A stretch of DNA of 64,000 nt from Methylocaldum marinum (GTDB lineage Bacteria; Pseudomonadota; Gammaproteobacteria; Methylococcales; Methylococcaceae), in assembly GCF_003584645.1 (NCBI RefSeq), contig NZ_AP017928.1, positions 3,696,395-3,760,394 on the forward strand. Direction: 5' to 3'. Shown piece by piece: positions 8,954 to 17,409 of the stretch. The translations under genes and the position numbers were made by a program. Each line of letters starts with the position of its first letter. Position 1 is the stretch's first letter. Below the pieces are notes generated by a model, which was not told the DNA's origin, ran no database searches, and saw only the letters and a program-made list of their open reading frames with translations.

Positions 8954-9586
8954 TCAGAGATTCTCCGTTCGATGCCGGTTGCGTTCGCTCCAGTCGTGTC
9001 GGTCGAGCCGGAACGCGAGTGCGCGATGTGCGTGATGCGTCGTTTCCCCCATCGCCGTGAAGCCGAGGCGGCGGAAAAGCAGAGGCACCACGGTGTTTTC
9101 CGGGTGGCAGTATCCGTGCAGACAGGGAAGCCCCAGCCGCTCGAATGCCATGTCGCGCAGGGCACGCGAACCCTCCAGCGAATAAAGGCGTCCGCCGGCG
9201 GAAGGCAGCAGTCGCGCACCGAGTTCGACAGCCGAGCCGCCGGCGAGCGGAACCAGCGAGAACAGGCCGACGAAGCGATCCTCAGCATCCGCTGCATGCC
9301 AGATGCCGAGTCCCGGATGTTCCTCGTAGAGGCGGTTCGCCTGGATGATGAGTCCCGCGTTCTCGAGCGCGGACGCCGGGGCGGGCTCCAGCAGGAGCGC
9401 GCGCACCGACGGCTCCCGATGCAGGGCCGACAATGCGGAAAGGTCGCGGAATCGCAATCCACGCAGCACCAGCCTGCGCGTGCGCAGCAGCTCCGTGCCG
9501 GGATAGTCGTGGCGACGGCGCGCGGCATCGGCCATCGAGGCCGGCGAACGCGACGCCGCGAATGGCCCGGTGTCGATCGTGTCCAT
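8954..9586 (-). CDS. GNAT-family N-acetyltransferase
   Basis: A 210-residue RimJ/RimL-type acetyltransferase, predicted to move an acetyl group from acetyl-CoA to a protein or small-molecule amine. Landmarks are the N-terminal TRRLVLRGLRFRDLSAL, a central FVGLFSLVPL strand and the terminal LLFRRLGFTAMGE that forms the CoA-binding end. The start ATG shares one base with the stop of the upstream DUF6683 gene (TGATG), and the next gene starts one base after its stop, so all three are translationally coupled. An obvious candidate is modification of one of the flanking DUF6683 proteins, but that is speculation. Confidence 0.75.
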   Translation of the reverse strand: MDTIDTGPFAASRSPASMADAARRRHDYPGTELLRTRRLVLRGLRFRDLSALSALHREPSVRALLLEPAPASALENAGLIIQANRLYEEHPGLGIWHAADAEDRFVGLFSLVPLAGGSAVELGARLLPSAGGRLYSLEGSRALRDMAFERLGLPCLHGYCHPENTVVPLLFRRLGFTAMGETTHHAHRALAFRLDRHDWSERNRHRTENL

Positions 9587-10329
9587 CAGCGGGGACGGAA
9601 ACCGGCGTCGGTGAGCGCGAGGGCACGCAGATCCACGCCCTGCCGCGCCATCGCGTCCTGCGCGGAATCGGCCAACTGCGCCAGGAAATCCCGGTTTCCC
9701 GCAGCCTGCGCCGTCTCGCGGACGCGGATCAGCGTGACCGTCTGATACATCAGGCTCTCGGCCACGCGCTGACGGCGCACCGCATCGTCGGGCACGCGGC
9801 CACGATCCGCCAGCGCCGCGTGCGTCTGCATGCGCAGCCCGCTCACCTCGTCGACGCCGGGAAGCGGCGCATCGTTTGCCGTCATCCACATCACCGCGAA
9901 GTATGCTGTCGTCACGTCGCCGAAATCATCGATGCGAAGGCCGTACGGGGAAACCGCCTTGCGCAGCAGCGCATGCACGTCGTTGCTTGCGTAGTAGCGC
10001 CCCAGACTGCGGGCCGCTCGGGTACCGCTCGATCGCTCGATCGACGCGATGTACTCGTCGCGGACCTCGCGCGAAATCGCGGGATCGAAGCGAACCGGAA
10101 TCGAGCCGGCGGTCGTCGCCCGGCCGGCATCGCGCGGCAGGTTGCGTGACCGTGCCGTTCCCCTTCCCTTCTTCTCGAGATACGACTTGCTGAAAAGACT
10201 GCCGTGGATCAACGGCTGGACGTTGTCCGTGATCGGCGAAAAGTACGCGCCACCGTCGATCGTCTGGGCCGCGACCGGAGACGTGCCCACGATGAATGCG
10301 AACAGAAACGCAACCAGAAAGCGATTCAT
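9586..10329 (-). CDS. DUF6683-like exported protein
   Basis: A 247-residue protein with a clear signal peptide (FLVAFLFAFIVGTSPVAAQT) and therefore periplasmic or secreted. The mature part resembles DUF6683: an Arg-rich linker, then YYASNDVHALLRKAV, YGLRIDDFGDVTTAYFAVMW, and a terminal helical region ending in AQDAMARQGVDLR. The start ATG at 10329 has a near-perfect ribosome site (AGGAGG, 9 bases upstream) and begins a three-gene operon. Function is unknown. The last gene of the operon is a shortened version of this protein. Confidence 0.65.
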   Translation of the reverse strand: MNRFLVAFLFAFIVGTSPVAAQTIDGGAYFSPITDNVQPLIHGSLFSKSYLEKKGRGTARSRNLPRDAGRATTAGSIPVRFDPAISREVRDEYIASIERSSGTRAARSLGRYYASNDVHALLRKAVSPYGLRIDDFGDVTTAYFAVMWMTANDAPLPGVDEVSGLRMQTHAALADRGRVPDDAVRRQRVAESLMYQTVTLIRVRETAQAAGNRDFLAQLADSAQDAMARQGVDLRALALTDAGFRPR

Positions 10330-10674
10330 CGAATGGTCCTCCTCTGTGTATGTGACGGATTTTGGCTCAGAAGAGCCGGATAGATGTCGACCATCAGATG
10401 TTGACTTAAGCCACCACGAAGCCAGAAAATTTTTCCTGCGTGCGCGACAGGTCGACCACAAAGTTATCCACGATTATTACGATTATGCCCCTTGTTATAT
10501 AGTGGGCACATTGAAATATAAATCGAAAATATGCGAATGGGAAATTCGGGCTGGCGCTACAGGACATATCAAATGTAACAGGGATACCCTCTACTATGTT
10601 TGTGATACCTGTGATGACCTATTTCAATCCGAATGAAGATGCACTCAAAACAGCGCCACGAATCCACCATTTCG
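10330..10674. other. Intergenic junction, operon promoter side
   Basis: About 345 bases between the DUF6683 operon start and the end of the methyltransferase gene. It contains the gene fragment at 10394-10636. It marks a sharp change of composition and is a likely edge of the G+C-rich foreign segment. Confidence 0.5.
10394..10636 (+). pseudogene. C-terminal fragment of a small unknown protein
   Basis: An A+T-richer patch in a G+C-rich neighbourhood. The frame ending at 10636 reads SHHEARKFFLRARQVD, then YDYAPCYIVGTLKYK, CEWEIRAGATGHIKC and YYVCDTCDDLF, which looks like real protein sequence. No ATG, GTG or TTG begins the conserved part, and the same frame upstream runs antisense through the DUF6683 gene, so the 5' end seems lost. 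Function unknown. Confidence 0.4.
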
Positions 10675-13203
10675 TCAACCAAAAACCCTCGGCACCCTTC
10701 TCCTTCCAACCACTCTCATCTCGTACGCTTCCCCTGTTGGATGTTCGGAATAGCTGACGTGCACCGGCTTGTCGGAGCCGTAGTAGTACAACCGGTCGTA
10801 GGGAAGGTTCGCCATGATCCAGCGGGCGACTTCTGCCATGTCCTCATCCCGCACCAAGAAATCCGCAGCCGCACCGAGCCGGGGGCAGATCGACTTGCCT
10901 TTCCGGTTCAGTTCGTGGGCGGCGCGTTGGTCGAGTTCCGGGGCGATGCGGGCGGGAATTTGTTTACCGAGCTCCGGCGAGCAGAAGCCGTAGGTGAGTT
11001 CGATCATCCCGAAGTAGTCGATCACCGGGTCGAGAATGTTGATGGCGAGGTCGTACAGCGCGGAATAGCTGTCGGGTTCCTTGGGACGATTGGGTAAGCC
11101 GGTGCGGGCCTGAGTTTCGCCGCATTCGATCAATTGGCGGTAGGTGAAATAACGCCCGCAAGGGTCGTCCAAATCGGGAATGCTGCGGCTGCGGACGAGG
11201 CGGAAACCGTCGATGGTCCAGCGGGCGGCTTCGAGGCGAGCATGAAATTCCGCGGGGCTGGGGCCGTAGCCGCTGAAATCGAACACGCCCAGGTTTTCCA
11301 GCATCTCGTCGAAAGCCAGTTGCTCGGCGTAGTTCGGAAACTCTTCGTTGATGAAGCGGGATTTCCGGTAGAGATAAGGCGGTTCGTACGGCTCGCCGTA
11401 ATCGAAGATGTCGAGTCCCTGGGTTCGAAGGTTGATCTTCACCCGTTGCAGCAGTCGCGGCAGCGGTTTGCCGGAAAAATCGTCGAAACTCATCAGGGAG
11501 AGCTTGCCGGAACGAATATGAATCTTGATGAGATCGGCGCTGCTCACGTCGCCGTAGAGAAGAAGGCCGCAGCCGACATAGACGCGCAGGACGGCGGGCA
11601 GTTGCACGACTAGCCGCGTGGGAAGCTGCAGCGATTCGCCTTCCTCCAGCCGGCCGATACCTTGCTCGGCGGCTTCCCGGCAGGCTTGTTCTATGGTCTC
11701 CGGGCTGGCGGCGGCGAACAGGAGTTCCCGACCGGATTCGAGGGCCGCCCGGTAGTTGCCGAAGAAGGCTTTGATGTCCTTTTGCAGGCGGGCTTCAAGA
11801 TGGCGATACGGTTTGCGCTTTTCGAACTGCCACAAGGCAAAGTAGACACGAAGGTCGTCGATGCGGGATCGCCGGGCCTGTTCAAGAATGGCCTCGGCGT
11901 TTTCCTTGCGGGACTTGACGAAGCGCACAGCCGCCGGGAGCGAGCCGAAATGGGCGGCAACGGCGTCCGAATCTGGAAACTCGCTGCGATCAGGGTCGCG
12001 ACCGAGCTTCAGGCAGTTTTCCCACAGCGAATCCAGGAGCTCACGATGTAGTTCATACTTGGCTTCCGCCTTGCCGATTCTTGCGGGCTTTGCCGGGCGG
12101 GAGAGATGGGAGAGCCGCAGGATGTTCCGCCGATTCTCCAGCCGCCCGACCATGAAACGCTGCTCGGCATCCTTGTCCTTGAAGACGTAGAAAATGCCCG
12201 GGCCGACCGACAAGGGCTCTTCATCCAATACCTCGGCGATGAAGGCACGGAGCTCGCCCTGGGTATAGTATTTCTGAAAGGTATTGCGCGACGTAAGAAT
12301 GCCGTCGCCGTAAGGCGTGCCGCGCACGGCGTCCGGGTTGGCCAGCATGGCCGAAACCACCAGCAGTTCCTCCGCCAGCCGAAAGGCGCCTTGCAGGGCT
12401 TCAACGCGCTCCTCCATGTCCTCGATGACGTTGATCACAAATCCCAGGTTGACGATCTGGGCGTTTCTCCGGGTTTCTTCGGGCGCGTAATAGGGGTCCC
12501 AGCCGGCGGCCTCGATGCCGTTTTCCCTGAGCCCGCGCACGTCGTCCCCCCGTCCGCAGCCGTAGTCGAACACGGTTTTCGAACCGTCCAGAAATCCGAA
12601 CCGGGCGAGCGTTTGGATCGGCGCGGAAAATCCGTAGCGGGTGAGCGCGGTGAGGTGGCGGGCGATGCCGAAAGAGTCCGTAGGCAAGCCGAATCCGCCG
12701 ATGTCGGACTCGTCATTGCCGATGGGCACCAGTTCATGCCCGGCCACCTTGAATCCACGCGGTGCCAGCAGGATGTCCCAGGCTTGCTTGAACCCGATAC
12801 GGCAAGGGTCGTCGAACAGGCCGATTTGCTCAGCGGACGAGGTCAAAGCCTCGAACATTTCCCTTTGTGGATGGCTTGCGGGCAACAGCAGTTCTTTGCG
12901 GTGCAGTATCGGCGGGTTGAGGGAGTTTTCGTAGGTGCGGAAGCGGACGGTGTGATTTTCGAGGTCGACCGTCCAATAGCGGCGGAGAACCGGAAAACCT
13001 TCCTCGAAAAATCCCGGATAATCGAGCAGCGAAACGCCGTTTTTGTCCCGGTTCAGCTTGACGACGTTGTAGTCTTCGCCGGGGCGCACCTGAGCGATGC
13101 AGCCCGCAGCGTGAACCGCGTCGCGCGATTCCGGCTCTAGCGTGTCCAGCAGGCTTACGTGGAAATAAACGTTCCGGGCGACGGACTTGCCGAACGGCGG
13201 CAT
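10675..13203 (-). CDS. DNA phosphorothioation-associated putative methyltransferase
   Basis: An 842-residue protein of the TIGR04096-like family found near dnd/DNA phosphorothioation loci. The N-terminal domain has LLDYPGFFEEGFPVLRRYW and NPPILHRKELLLP. A SAM-binding methyltransferase core follows with VFDYGCGRGDDVRGL and the downstream VNLGFVINVIED. A long helical C-terminal region includes LPRLLQRVKINLR. The ATG at 13203 is chosen because it follows AGGAG and begins at the family start (MPPFGKSVARNVYFH); the open frame continues upstream without similarity. No dndA-E genes are visible. A broken paralogue lies at 60.3-62.7 kb. Its substrate is not known. Confidence 0.85.
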   Translation of the reverse strand: MPPFGKSVARNVYFHVSLLDTLEPESRDAVHAAGCIAQVRPGEDYNVVKLNRDKNGVSLLDYPGFFEEGFPVLRRYWTVDLENHTVRFRTYENSLNPPILHRKELLLPASHPQREMFEALTSSAEQIGLFDDPCRIGFKQAWDILLAPRGFKVAGHELVPIGNDESDIGGFGLPTDSFGIARHLTALTRYGFSAPIQTLARFGFLDGSKTVFDYGCGRGDDVRGLRENGIEAAGWDPYYAPEETRRNAQIVNLGFVINVIEDMEERVEALQGAFRLAEELLVVSAMLANPDAVRGTPYGDGILTSRNTFQKYYTQGELRAFIAEVLDEEPLSVGPGIFYVFKDKDAEQRFMVGRLENRRNILRLSHLSRPAKPARIGKAEAKYELHRELLDSLWENCLKLGRDPDRSEFPDSDAVAAHFGSLPAAVRFVKSRKENAEAILEQARRSRIDDLRVYFALWQFEKRKPYRHLEARLQKDIKAFFGNYRAALESGRELLFAAASPETIEQACREAAEQGIGRLEEGESLQLPTRLVVQLPAVLRVYVGCGLLLYGDVSSADLIKIHIRSGKLSLMSFDDFSGKPLPRLLQRVKINLRTQGLDIFDYGEPYEPPYLYRKSRFINEEFPNYAEQLAFDEMLENLGVFDFSGYGPSPAEFHARLEAARWTIDGFRLVRSRSIPDLDDPCGRYFTYRQLIECGETQARTGLPNRPKEPDSYSALYDLAINILDPVIDYFGMIELTYGFCSPELGKQIPARIAPELDQRAAHELNRKGKSICPRLGAAADFLVRDEDMAEVARWIMANLPYDRLYYYGSDKPVHVSYSEHPTGEAYEMRVVGRRRVPRVFG

Positions 13204-13786
13204 GAAGCGAACTCCTACGAAACGATGCAGCCCGGTACGGTCGGGCTGGAAAACGACCCATTCGGAACCGCGGCTACGGTGGTAATGTTCACGGTTCCGG
13301 CTTCTTGCGCCCGCCGCAAGGAACAGAAACGTCGCTCCATGGCCGATCGTGGAAACCGAATTAACCCCAGTTGCCGAAATGCAGAAACACGATTCTTTCT
13401 TCAAGCGTTGGGCTGAAACCAAACGCGAAAAAGAATAACGATACGGCCGAGTTGCCGAAAGTCACGCGCAACGGGCTGGCCGAGGACGAGGAGAACACGT
13501 CGTTCATCCTGTCGCCTTGCGCGAGCCGTTTCGACAGCGGGAATTTGCCATGCGTGACGGACTGGACGACTACGATGGCGACTACACTGTTTTCAAGCCC
13601 CGCGGCGAACTCGTGACCTCGAGCATGCGATGGGCCTTGAAACGCGCTCAGGCGGCTTCCTCCGATGCTGCCGGCTCGCCGGAGTCGTCAAGCGCGCCGG
13701 TCATGGCGGACAATACTCTGAACTGGGAACGGCTTTTCTAAACATCGAACAACAGTATTTGGAAATGGCACCGCCCAAAAACGAAT
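13204..13786. other. Intergenic region with a doubtful small ORF
   Basis: About 580 bases. A frame at 13517-13741 (about 74 codons, containing DDYDGDYTVFKPRGEL) could encode a small acidic protein, but it has no strong ribosome site or family motif. The rest shows nothing clear. Confidence 0.35.
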
Positions 13787-14308
13787 ATGGCACGACTCGT
13801 CCTTAGCCTGATTTTGACCACCGGTTTGGTAATGCCCGTCTTCGCCCGCGAGGCGCCTGAAGTCCGATGCCCTTCCGCCGATGCCATCCGGCGTGAAATC
13901 ATCAAGGAACTGAAAGCCGTGCGTGCAGAACCGAGATACTGCGGCCGGAAGCAGTTCGGACCGGCCCGGCCGCTGGGGTGGAATCCGAAATTATTCGAAG
14001 CCGCGGAAAAACACGCCAGAGAGATGAGCCGCAACGAGCGTCTCTCGCATCGAGGCCGGGACGGCCAAAAGGCGGGGGGCCGAATTACCCGGGCCGGCTA
14101 TGACTGGGAGGTTTATGGCGAGAACATCGCCCAGGGGCAGCGCACGGTCGGGGAAGTCATGCGGAGCTGGCTCGAGAGTCCCGAGCACTGTTCCGCCATT
14201 ATGGAAAAGGATTTCGAGGAAGTCGCCGTTGCTTGTGCGGCAGGCGGACGAGGCTCGCCTTATTGGGTCATGGTTCTGGCCGCCCCGTTAACGCAGTTCA
14301 GACGCTAG
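13787..14308 (+). CDS. CAP-domain (SCP/PR-1, YkwD-like) exported protein
   Basis: A 173-residue secreted or periplasmic protein. The signal peptide (LVLSLILTTGLVMPVFA) is followed by a CAP fold: HAREMSRNERLSHRGRDG, GYDWEVYGENIAQGQ, then SPEHCSAIMEKDFEEVAVAC. The conserved His, Glu and His of the CAP cavity are present in the HRGRDG, GENIA and EHC contexts. Bacterial members are of uncertain biochemical function. It is monocistronic by appearance, and the ribosome site is weak. Confidence 0.85.
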   Translation: MARLVLSLILTTGLVMPVFAREAPEVRCPSADAIRREIIKELKAVRAEPRYCGRKQFGPARPLGWNPKLFEAAEKHAREMSRNERLSHRGRDGQKAGGRITRAGYDWEVYGENIAQGQRTVGEVMRSWLESPEHCSAIMEKDFEEVAVACAAGGRGSPYWVMVLAAPLTQFRR

Positions 14309-14492
14309 GGACATTTGTTTCGGCCAGGGCTGCTGGCCTTCGCACCATGTTTTTGGCTCGGGCCCGCCTGGATGTACCGGGGGAAGGAGACATATTCTAC
14401 GGCCCTGACCGCTACCGCTGTTCAATCACCGTTGACCTCGGGGGCAAAGCGTCTATTCTTTCCGAAATTACCATCGCGAAGAGCAAGGAGAT

Positions 14493-15509
14493 ATGGCTGA
14501 AACGCGGACCAAACCCCATTTTTCGATCGTCGAGAGGCCCGTCATGGCGGTAGACCACGCCCGTGAGGTCTACCACAACCCGGATTCGGCCAACCTGGCC
14601 TGGTTCTTCCAGCTCAACGAGATCACGGAGGACACCGTCCTGAAACCGGGAACCATGTTGGTCGTACCGACCGGTCAGGCCTGCACGGCCGCCGAGGTCC
14701 AGCTTGCCGCCAACCTGCGCGACCCTCGGTTCTGGCCGCGCGGCATCCGCGGACCGATCGAACACCCGGAGATCACCAACCGGCTTTACGAACTGCTGGA
14801 ATATACGCAGACACTGCAGACACCCGGCGGGCTCGGGGCTTATGCCTACGCCGGGCAGCGTCAGATCGAAGATATCACCAAGATTCTCAACGAGCTTCAG
14901 AAACTCTACCAGGACACCTATTCGGCCTCGGGCAAGTTGAGCGGCGCGGCCTTCCAGCACCGCCGCCGGGAACTGCTGAACCGGCTCGACGGTTCGCTGC
15001 GCGGCTGGCTGCGCCGCGGCCTGGTCGGTCCCGACGAACCGCTCATCCGCCGCAGGCTGGGCCTCTCCAGCAAGCGCATCGTTCACCGCTGGCGGCAGGC
15101 GGGCTCCGCTGCCGGCGGGATACCGGAGCTGCGTCAACGGATCGCCGGGCTGAACCGGGCAGCCGGACAGGCCAAGGCGCTCGGCCATATCGGCATCGCC
15201 CTGGATACCGCCTGGTCGGCGGCCGAAATCAAGCGTCACATCGAGGAAAACCGCCAGGACCGGAACCGGCGCATCGCCGGTGAAGCCGGGCGATTAGTCG
15301 GCAGTGTCGGTGGCGGCTATCTGGGCGGCATCGGCGCTTACGGGCTTTGCAGCTTTGCCCTGGCCTTACCTACGAGTGGATCCAGCCCGCTCTGGTGTGC
15401 CATCGTCGGGGGCATCGGCAGTTTTGGTGTAGGATATGCGGGCAGCATAGCTGGTCCGAAGGGCGGCGAGTTAATTTACGACGTAACGGAAAGGGTGGCC
15501 GACTGGTGA
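14493..15509 (+). CDS. Candidate toxin-like protein with Gly-rich membrane segment
   Basis: A 338-residue protein I cannot assign to a known family. Residues 20-60 (NPDSANLAWFFQLN, then KPGTMLVVPT) resemble a single LysM-like unit that could bind peptidoglycan. The middle is helical and charged. The C-terminus has a glycine-rich hydrophobic stretch (GSVGGGYLGGIGAYGL and GGIGSFGVGYAGSIAG) like pore-forming domains. A small two-helix membrane protein gene overlaps its stop by four bases. This arrangement recalls a toxin with its immunity protein, but the role is inferred. The ATG at 14493 follows AAGGAG. Confidence 0.6.
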   Translation: MAETRTKPHFSIVERPVMAVDHAREVYHNPDSANLAWFFQLNEITEDTVLKPGTMLVVPTGQACTAAEVQLAANLRDPRFWPRGIRGPIEHPEITNRLYELLEYTQTLQTPGGLGAYAYAGQRQIEDITKILNELQKLYQDTYSASGKLSGAAFQHRRRELLNRLDGSLRGWLRRGLVGPDEPLIRRRLGLSSKRIVHRWRQAGSAAGGIPELRQRIAGLNRAAGQAKALGHIGIALDTAWSAAEIKRHIEENRQDRNRRIAGEAGRLVGSVGGGYLGGIGAYGLCSFALALPTSGSSPLWCAIVGGIGSFGVGYAGSIAGPKGGELIYDVTERVADW

Positions 15510-15838
15510 GCACCGGCGACGTGATTATTGCGATAGTAGCCCTAATTTGGGGCGTAAGTGGCTTGGTCCTGTTTTTTTGCGTTCCCTTCATCGAGCTGAT
15601 CCTCATGCCCTGGCATCGCCGCCGGACCGGGCGCGAGCTGATCGAGCCGACCCTGCCCTTGCCCGGGCAATCCGCCTTGGCTCTCGGACTTTGCATGACC
15701 TGGCCGCGCTTTCATAGAGCGACCGGTCACGTGATTACGATCGATCAGGCACCGCGCTGGTGGCGCTGGATTGTCCTTGTGACCACCTGGGCCGGATGGG
15801 CCTTTCTCCCGACTCTTATCGTCCTCTTGTTTCTGTGA
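15506..15838 (+). CDS. Small membrane protein, candidate immunity protein
   Basis: A 110-residue protein with two strong transmembrane segments (residues about 6-29 and 88-109) and a basic central loop. It starts with GTG at 15506, overlapping the stop of the upstream gene (GTGA), so the two are translationally coupled. Size, topology and coupling fit an immunity protein against a pore-forming toxin. No sequence family was recognised. Confidence 0.6.
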   Translation: MSTGDVIIAIVALIWGVSGLVLFFCVPFIELILMPWHRRRTGRELIEPTLPLPGQSALALGLCMTWPRFHRATGHVITIDQAPRWWRWIVLVTTWAGWAFLPTLIVLLFL

Positions 15839-15929
15839 CCCGATATCCTCTTCTGAAAGAGCCTGTTGTGTCCTTTGCACTCCATGCCGCCAGCTACGAC
15901 TCGCCGAAAACCAGACATCCCGGCTGATC

Positions 15930-16370
15930 TCAATACCCGCTGGTATTCTTTTCCACCCAACGCTCGCCATGCTCCAGGGTTTCCTTTTTCCAAAACGGCG
16001 CGCGGCTTTTCAGCGCTTCCATGATGTAGCGACAGGCGTCGAAGGCTGCGCCGCGATGGGAAGACCACACGGCAACCAGCACGATGGGTTGATCGGGAAG
16101 AATTTCGCCCACTCGGTGAATGATCAGCGCATCCAAAAAGCACCAGCGGCTTCGGGCTTCCTCGGCGATTTTCTCGAGCTGCTTCTCGGTCATGCCCGGA
16201 TAATGGTCGAGGAACATGCGGCGGACCGTTTCGTTTTCGTTGAAGTCGCGCATGGTGCCGACAAACGCGCAGGTCGCGCCGTATTTTCCGGCGTGGCCCG
16301 GTGTTTCCGTTTGATGGCGCTGTAGTTCCGCGTAAGGGTCGAATTCGGTCGGGCGCAGTTGAATCAACAC
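15930..16370 (-). CDS. moaE: Molybdopterin synthase catalytic subunit MoaE
   Basis: A 146-residue subunit that, with thiocarboxylated MoaD, inserts sulfur into cyclic pyranopterin monophosphate during molybdenum-cofactor synthesis. Landmarks are GATCAFVGTMRDFNE, LDHYPGMTEKQL, IIHRVGEI, WSSHRGAAFDACR and the terminal KSRAPFWKKE with its conserved lysines. The start is taken as GTG at 16370, immediately after the moaD stop, giving normal family length. The moaD gene is directly upstream. Confidence 0.93.
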   Translation of the reverse strand: MLIQLRPTEFDPYAELQRHQTETPGHAGKYGATCAFVGTMRDFNENETVRRMFLDHYPGMTEKQLEKIAEEARSRWCFLDALIIHRVGEILPDQPIVLVAVWSSHRGAAFDACRYIMEALKSRAPFWKKETLEHGERWVEKNTSGY

Positions 16371-16371
16371 C

Positions 16372-16605
16372 TCACCCCCCGGTAACCGGCGGGAAGAACG
16401 CCACTTCGTCGCCGTCCTTGACCGGCGCGTTCGGATCGGCATAGTCCATGTTCACCGCACAGAGGATGCGATCCGGCAGATATTGGCCTTCGCTCACCGC
16501 TTTCCACACGTCGCTGACCGTAACAATGTCTTCCGCGGCAAGGCTGTCGTCCACTCGCCCCATTTTTTCCCGCAGACTTCCGAAATAACGCACTCTAATC
16601 GACAT
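16372..16605 (-). CDS. moaD: Molybdopterin synthase sulfur carrier subunit MoaD
   Basis: A 77-residue ubiquitin-like sulfur carrier. It begins IRVRYFGSLREKMG and ends in VTGG. The terminal Gly-Gly is adenylated and thiocarboxylated to donate sulfur to molybdopterin. Its stop lies one base before the moaE GTG, so the two are coupled. The start is ATG 16605. Confidence 0.94.
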   Translation of the reverse strand: MSIRVRYFGSLREKMGRVDDSLAAEDIVTVSDVWKAVSEGQYLPDRILCAVNMDYADPNAPVKDGDEVAFFPPVTGG

Positions 16606-16788
16606 GCGAATCAGTCTCTTTCGTCACCAAAAATCGTCCAAGAGTCGCCACTCTGTGGCTTAGCGTAAAGAAAGTAAATCGCCATCGGAACACATCGGTA
16701 TTCGATAGCCTGGTTATAGTCCCGACGCGCCGGAGAACATCCGCCCCGCCGGCATTCATTTTCTACTTCGATCAAAAGCGGAACTTTT

Positions 16789-17409
16789 TTATCCGGCGGA
16801 GCGATCGACGCACGTGAAGACATGAGAGGGGTCCCGCAGACCTCCCCTCACCAACGGATAGTCTTGCCGGTGACAAAGCCAGCTTGAAAAAGCCGCGTCG
16901 GCGGCAAAGCGCTCGAAAGCGGCGTCGACCACACCTTGCGCGACAAGTCCGCCGTATGAAGTATCACGTACCGCGATCGCCGCCGATTTGATCAAGAGCA
17001 AATTCGCGGCATTCAAACGTCGAGCCAGCCAAGCCGCCAAACTATCCGACGTGATGTCCCACGACGCCGGAAGGCTCGGATCGCACGTCAAGGACAAGTC
17101 GGGCAGCCAAACCGTCGAACGGCCGGATGCCGCCGATTTCCGAAGCACGTCCACTTCGCTCGCGACTGCGAGCTTCGGGCACAATCCGCTCAACATTAAA
17201 CCGTATTGCGCCATGGCGAGCAGCGCCATGGCGTGAGCCGGCTCGTCACTGAACCGCCAGCGCCGCTGCGCCAATCGAACCTGATCGGCGAAAGGTCCTC
17301 CTCCCGGCACGATGACGACGTTCGCATCGGCTAAAGCGTCCAGCCAGAACGGGAGGGTGTCCGAGCCGGCCAGGCTGCCGCCCAGCTTAACCACCCATGT
17401 GATCGACAC
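16789..17409 (-). CDS. mfnE: Amino-acid-kinase family protein, MfnE-like
   Basis: A 206-residue kinase of the aspartate/glutamate/uridylate kinase fold. Motifs are VVKLGGSLAGS (phosphate loop), VIVPGGGPFADQVR and LLLIKSAAIAVRD. Methanogen MfnE phosphorylates the aminomethylfuran phosphate intermediate of methanofuran synthesis. The context supports an equivalent job in methylofuran synthesis: pabB, mfnF-like and mfnD-like genes lie directly upstream on the same strand. The start GTG at 17409 overlaps the end of pabB by 23 bases; a second GTG at 17394 is an alternative. Exact specificity is inferred. Confidence 0.8.
   Translation of the reverse strand: MSITWVVKLGGSLAGSDTLPFWLDALADANVVIVPGGGPFADQVRLAQRRWRFSDEPAHAMALLAMAQYGLMLSGLCPKLAVASEVDVLRKSAASGRSTVWLPDLSLTCDPSLPASWDITSDSLAAWLARRLNAANLLLIKSAAIAVRDTSYGGLVAQGVVDAAFERFAADAAFSSWLCHRQDYPLVRGGLRDPSHVFTCVDRSAG

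Noticed and set aside
16611..16823. 70-codon minus-strand frame between moaD and the mfnE-like gene
   Set aside because: It overlaps the end of the mfnE-like gene, has no ribosome site or family motif, and only its last part looks remotely protein-like.
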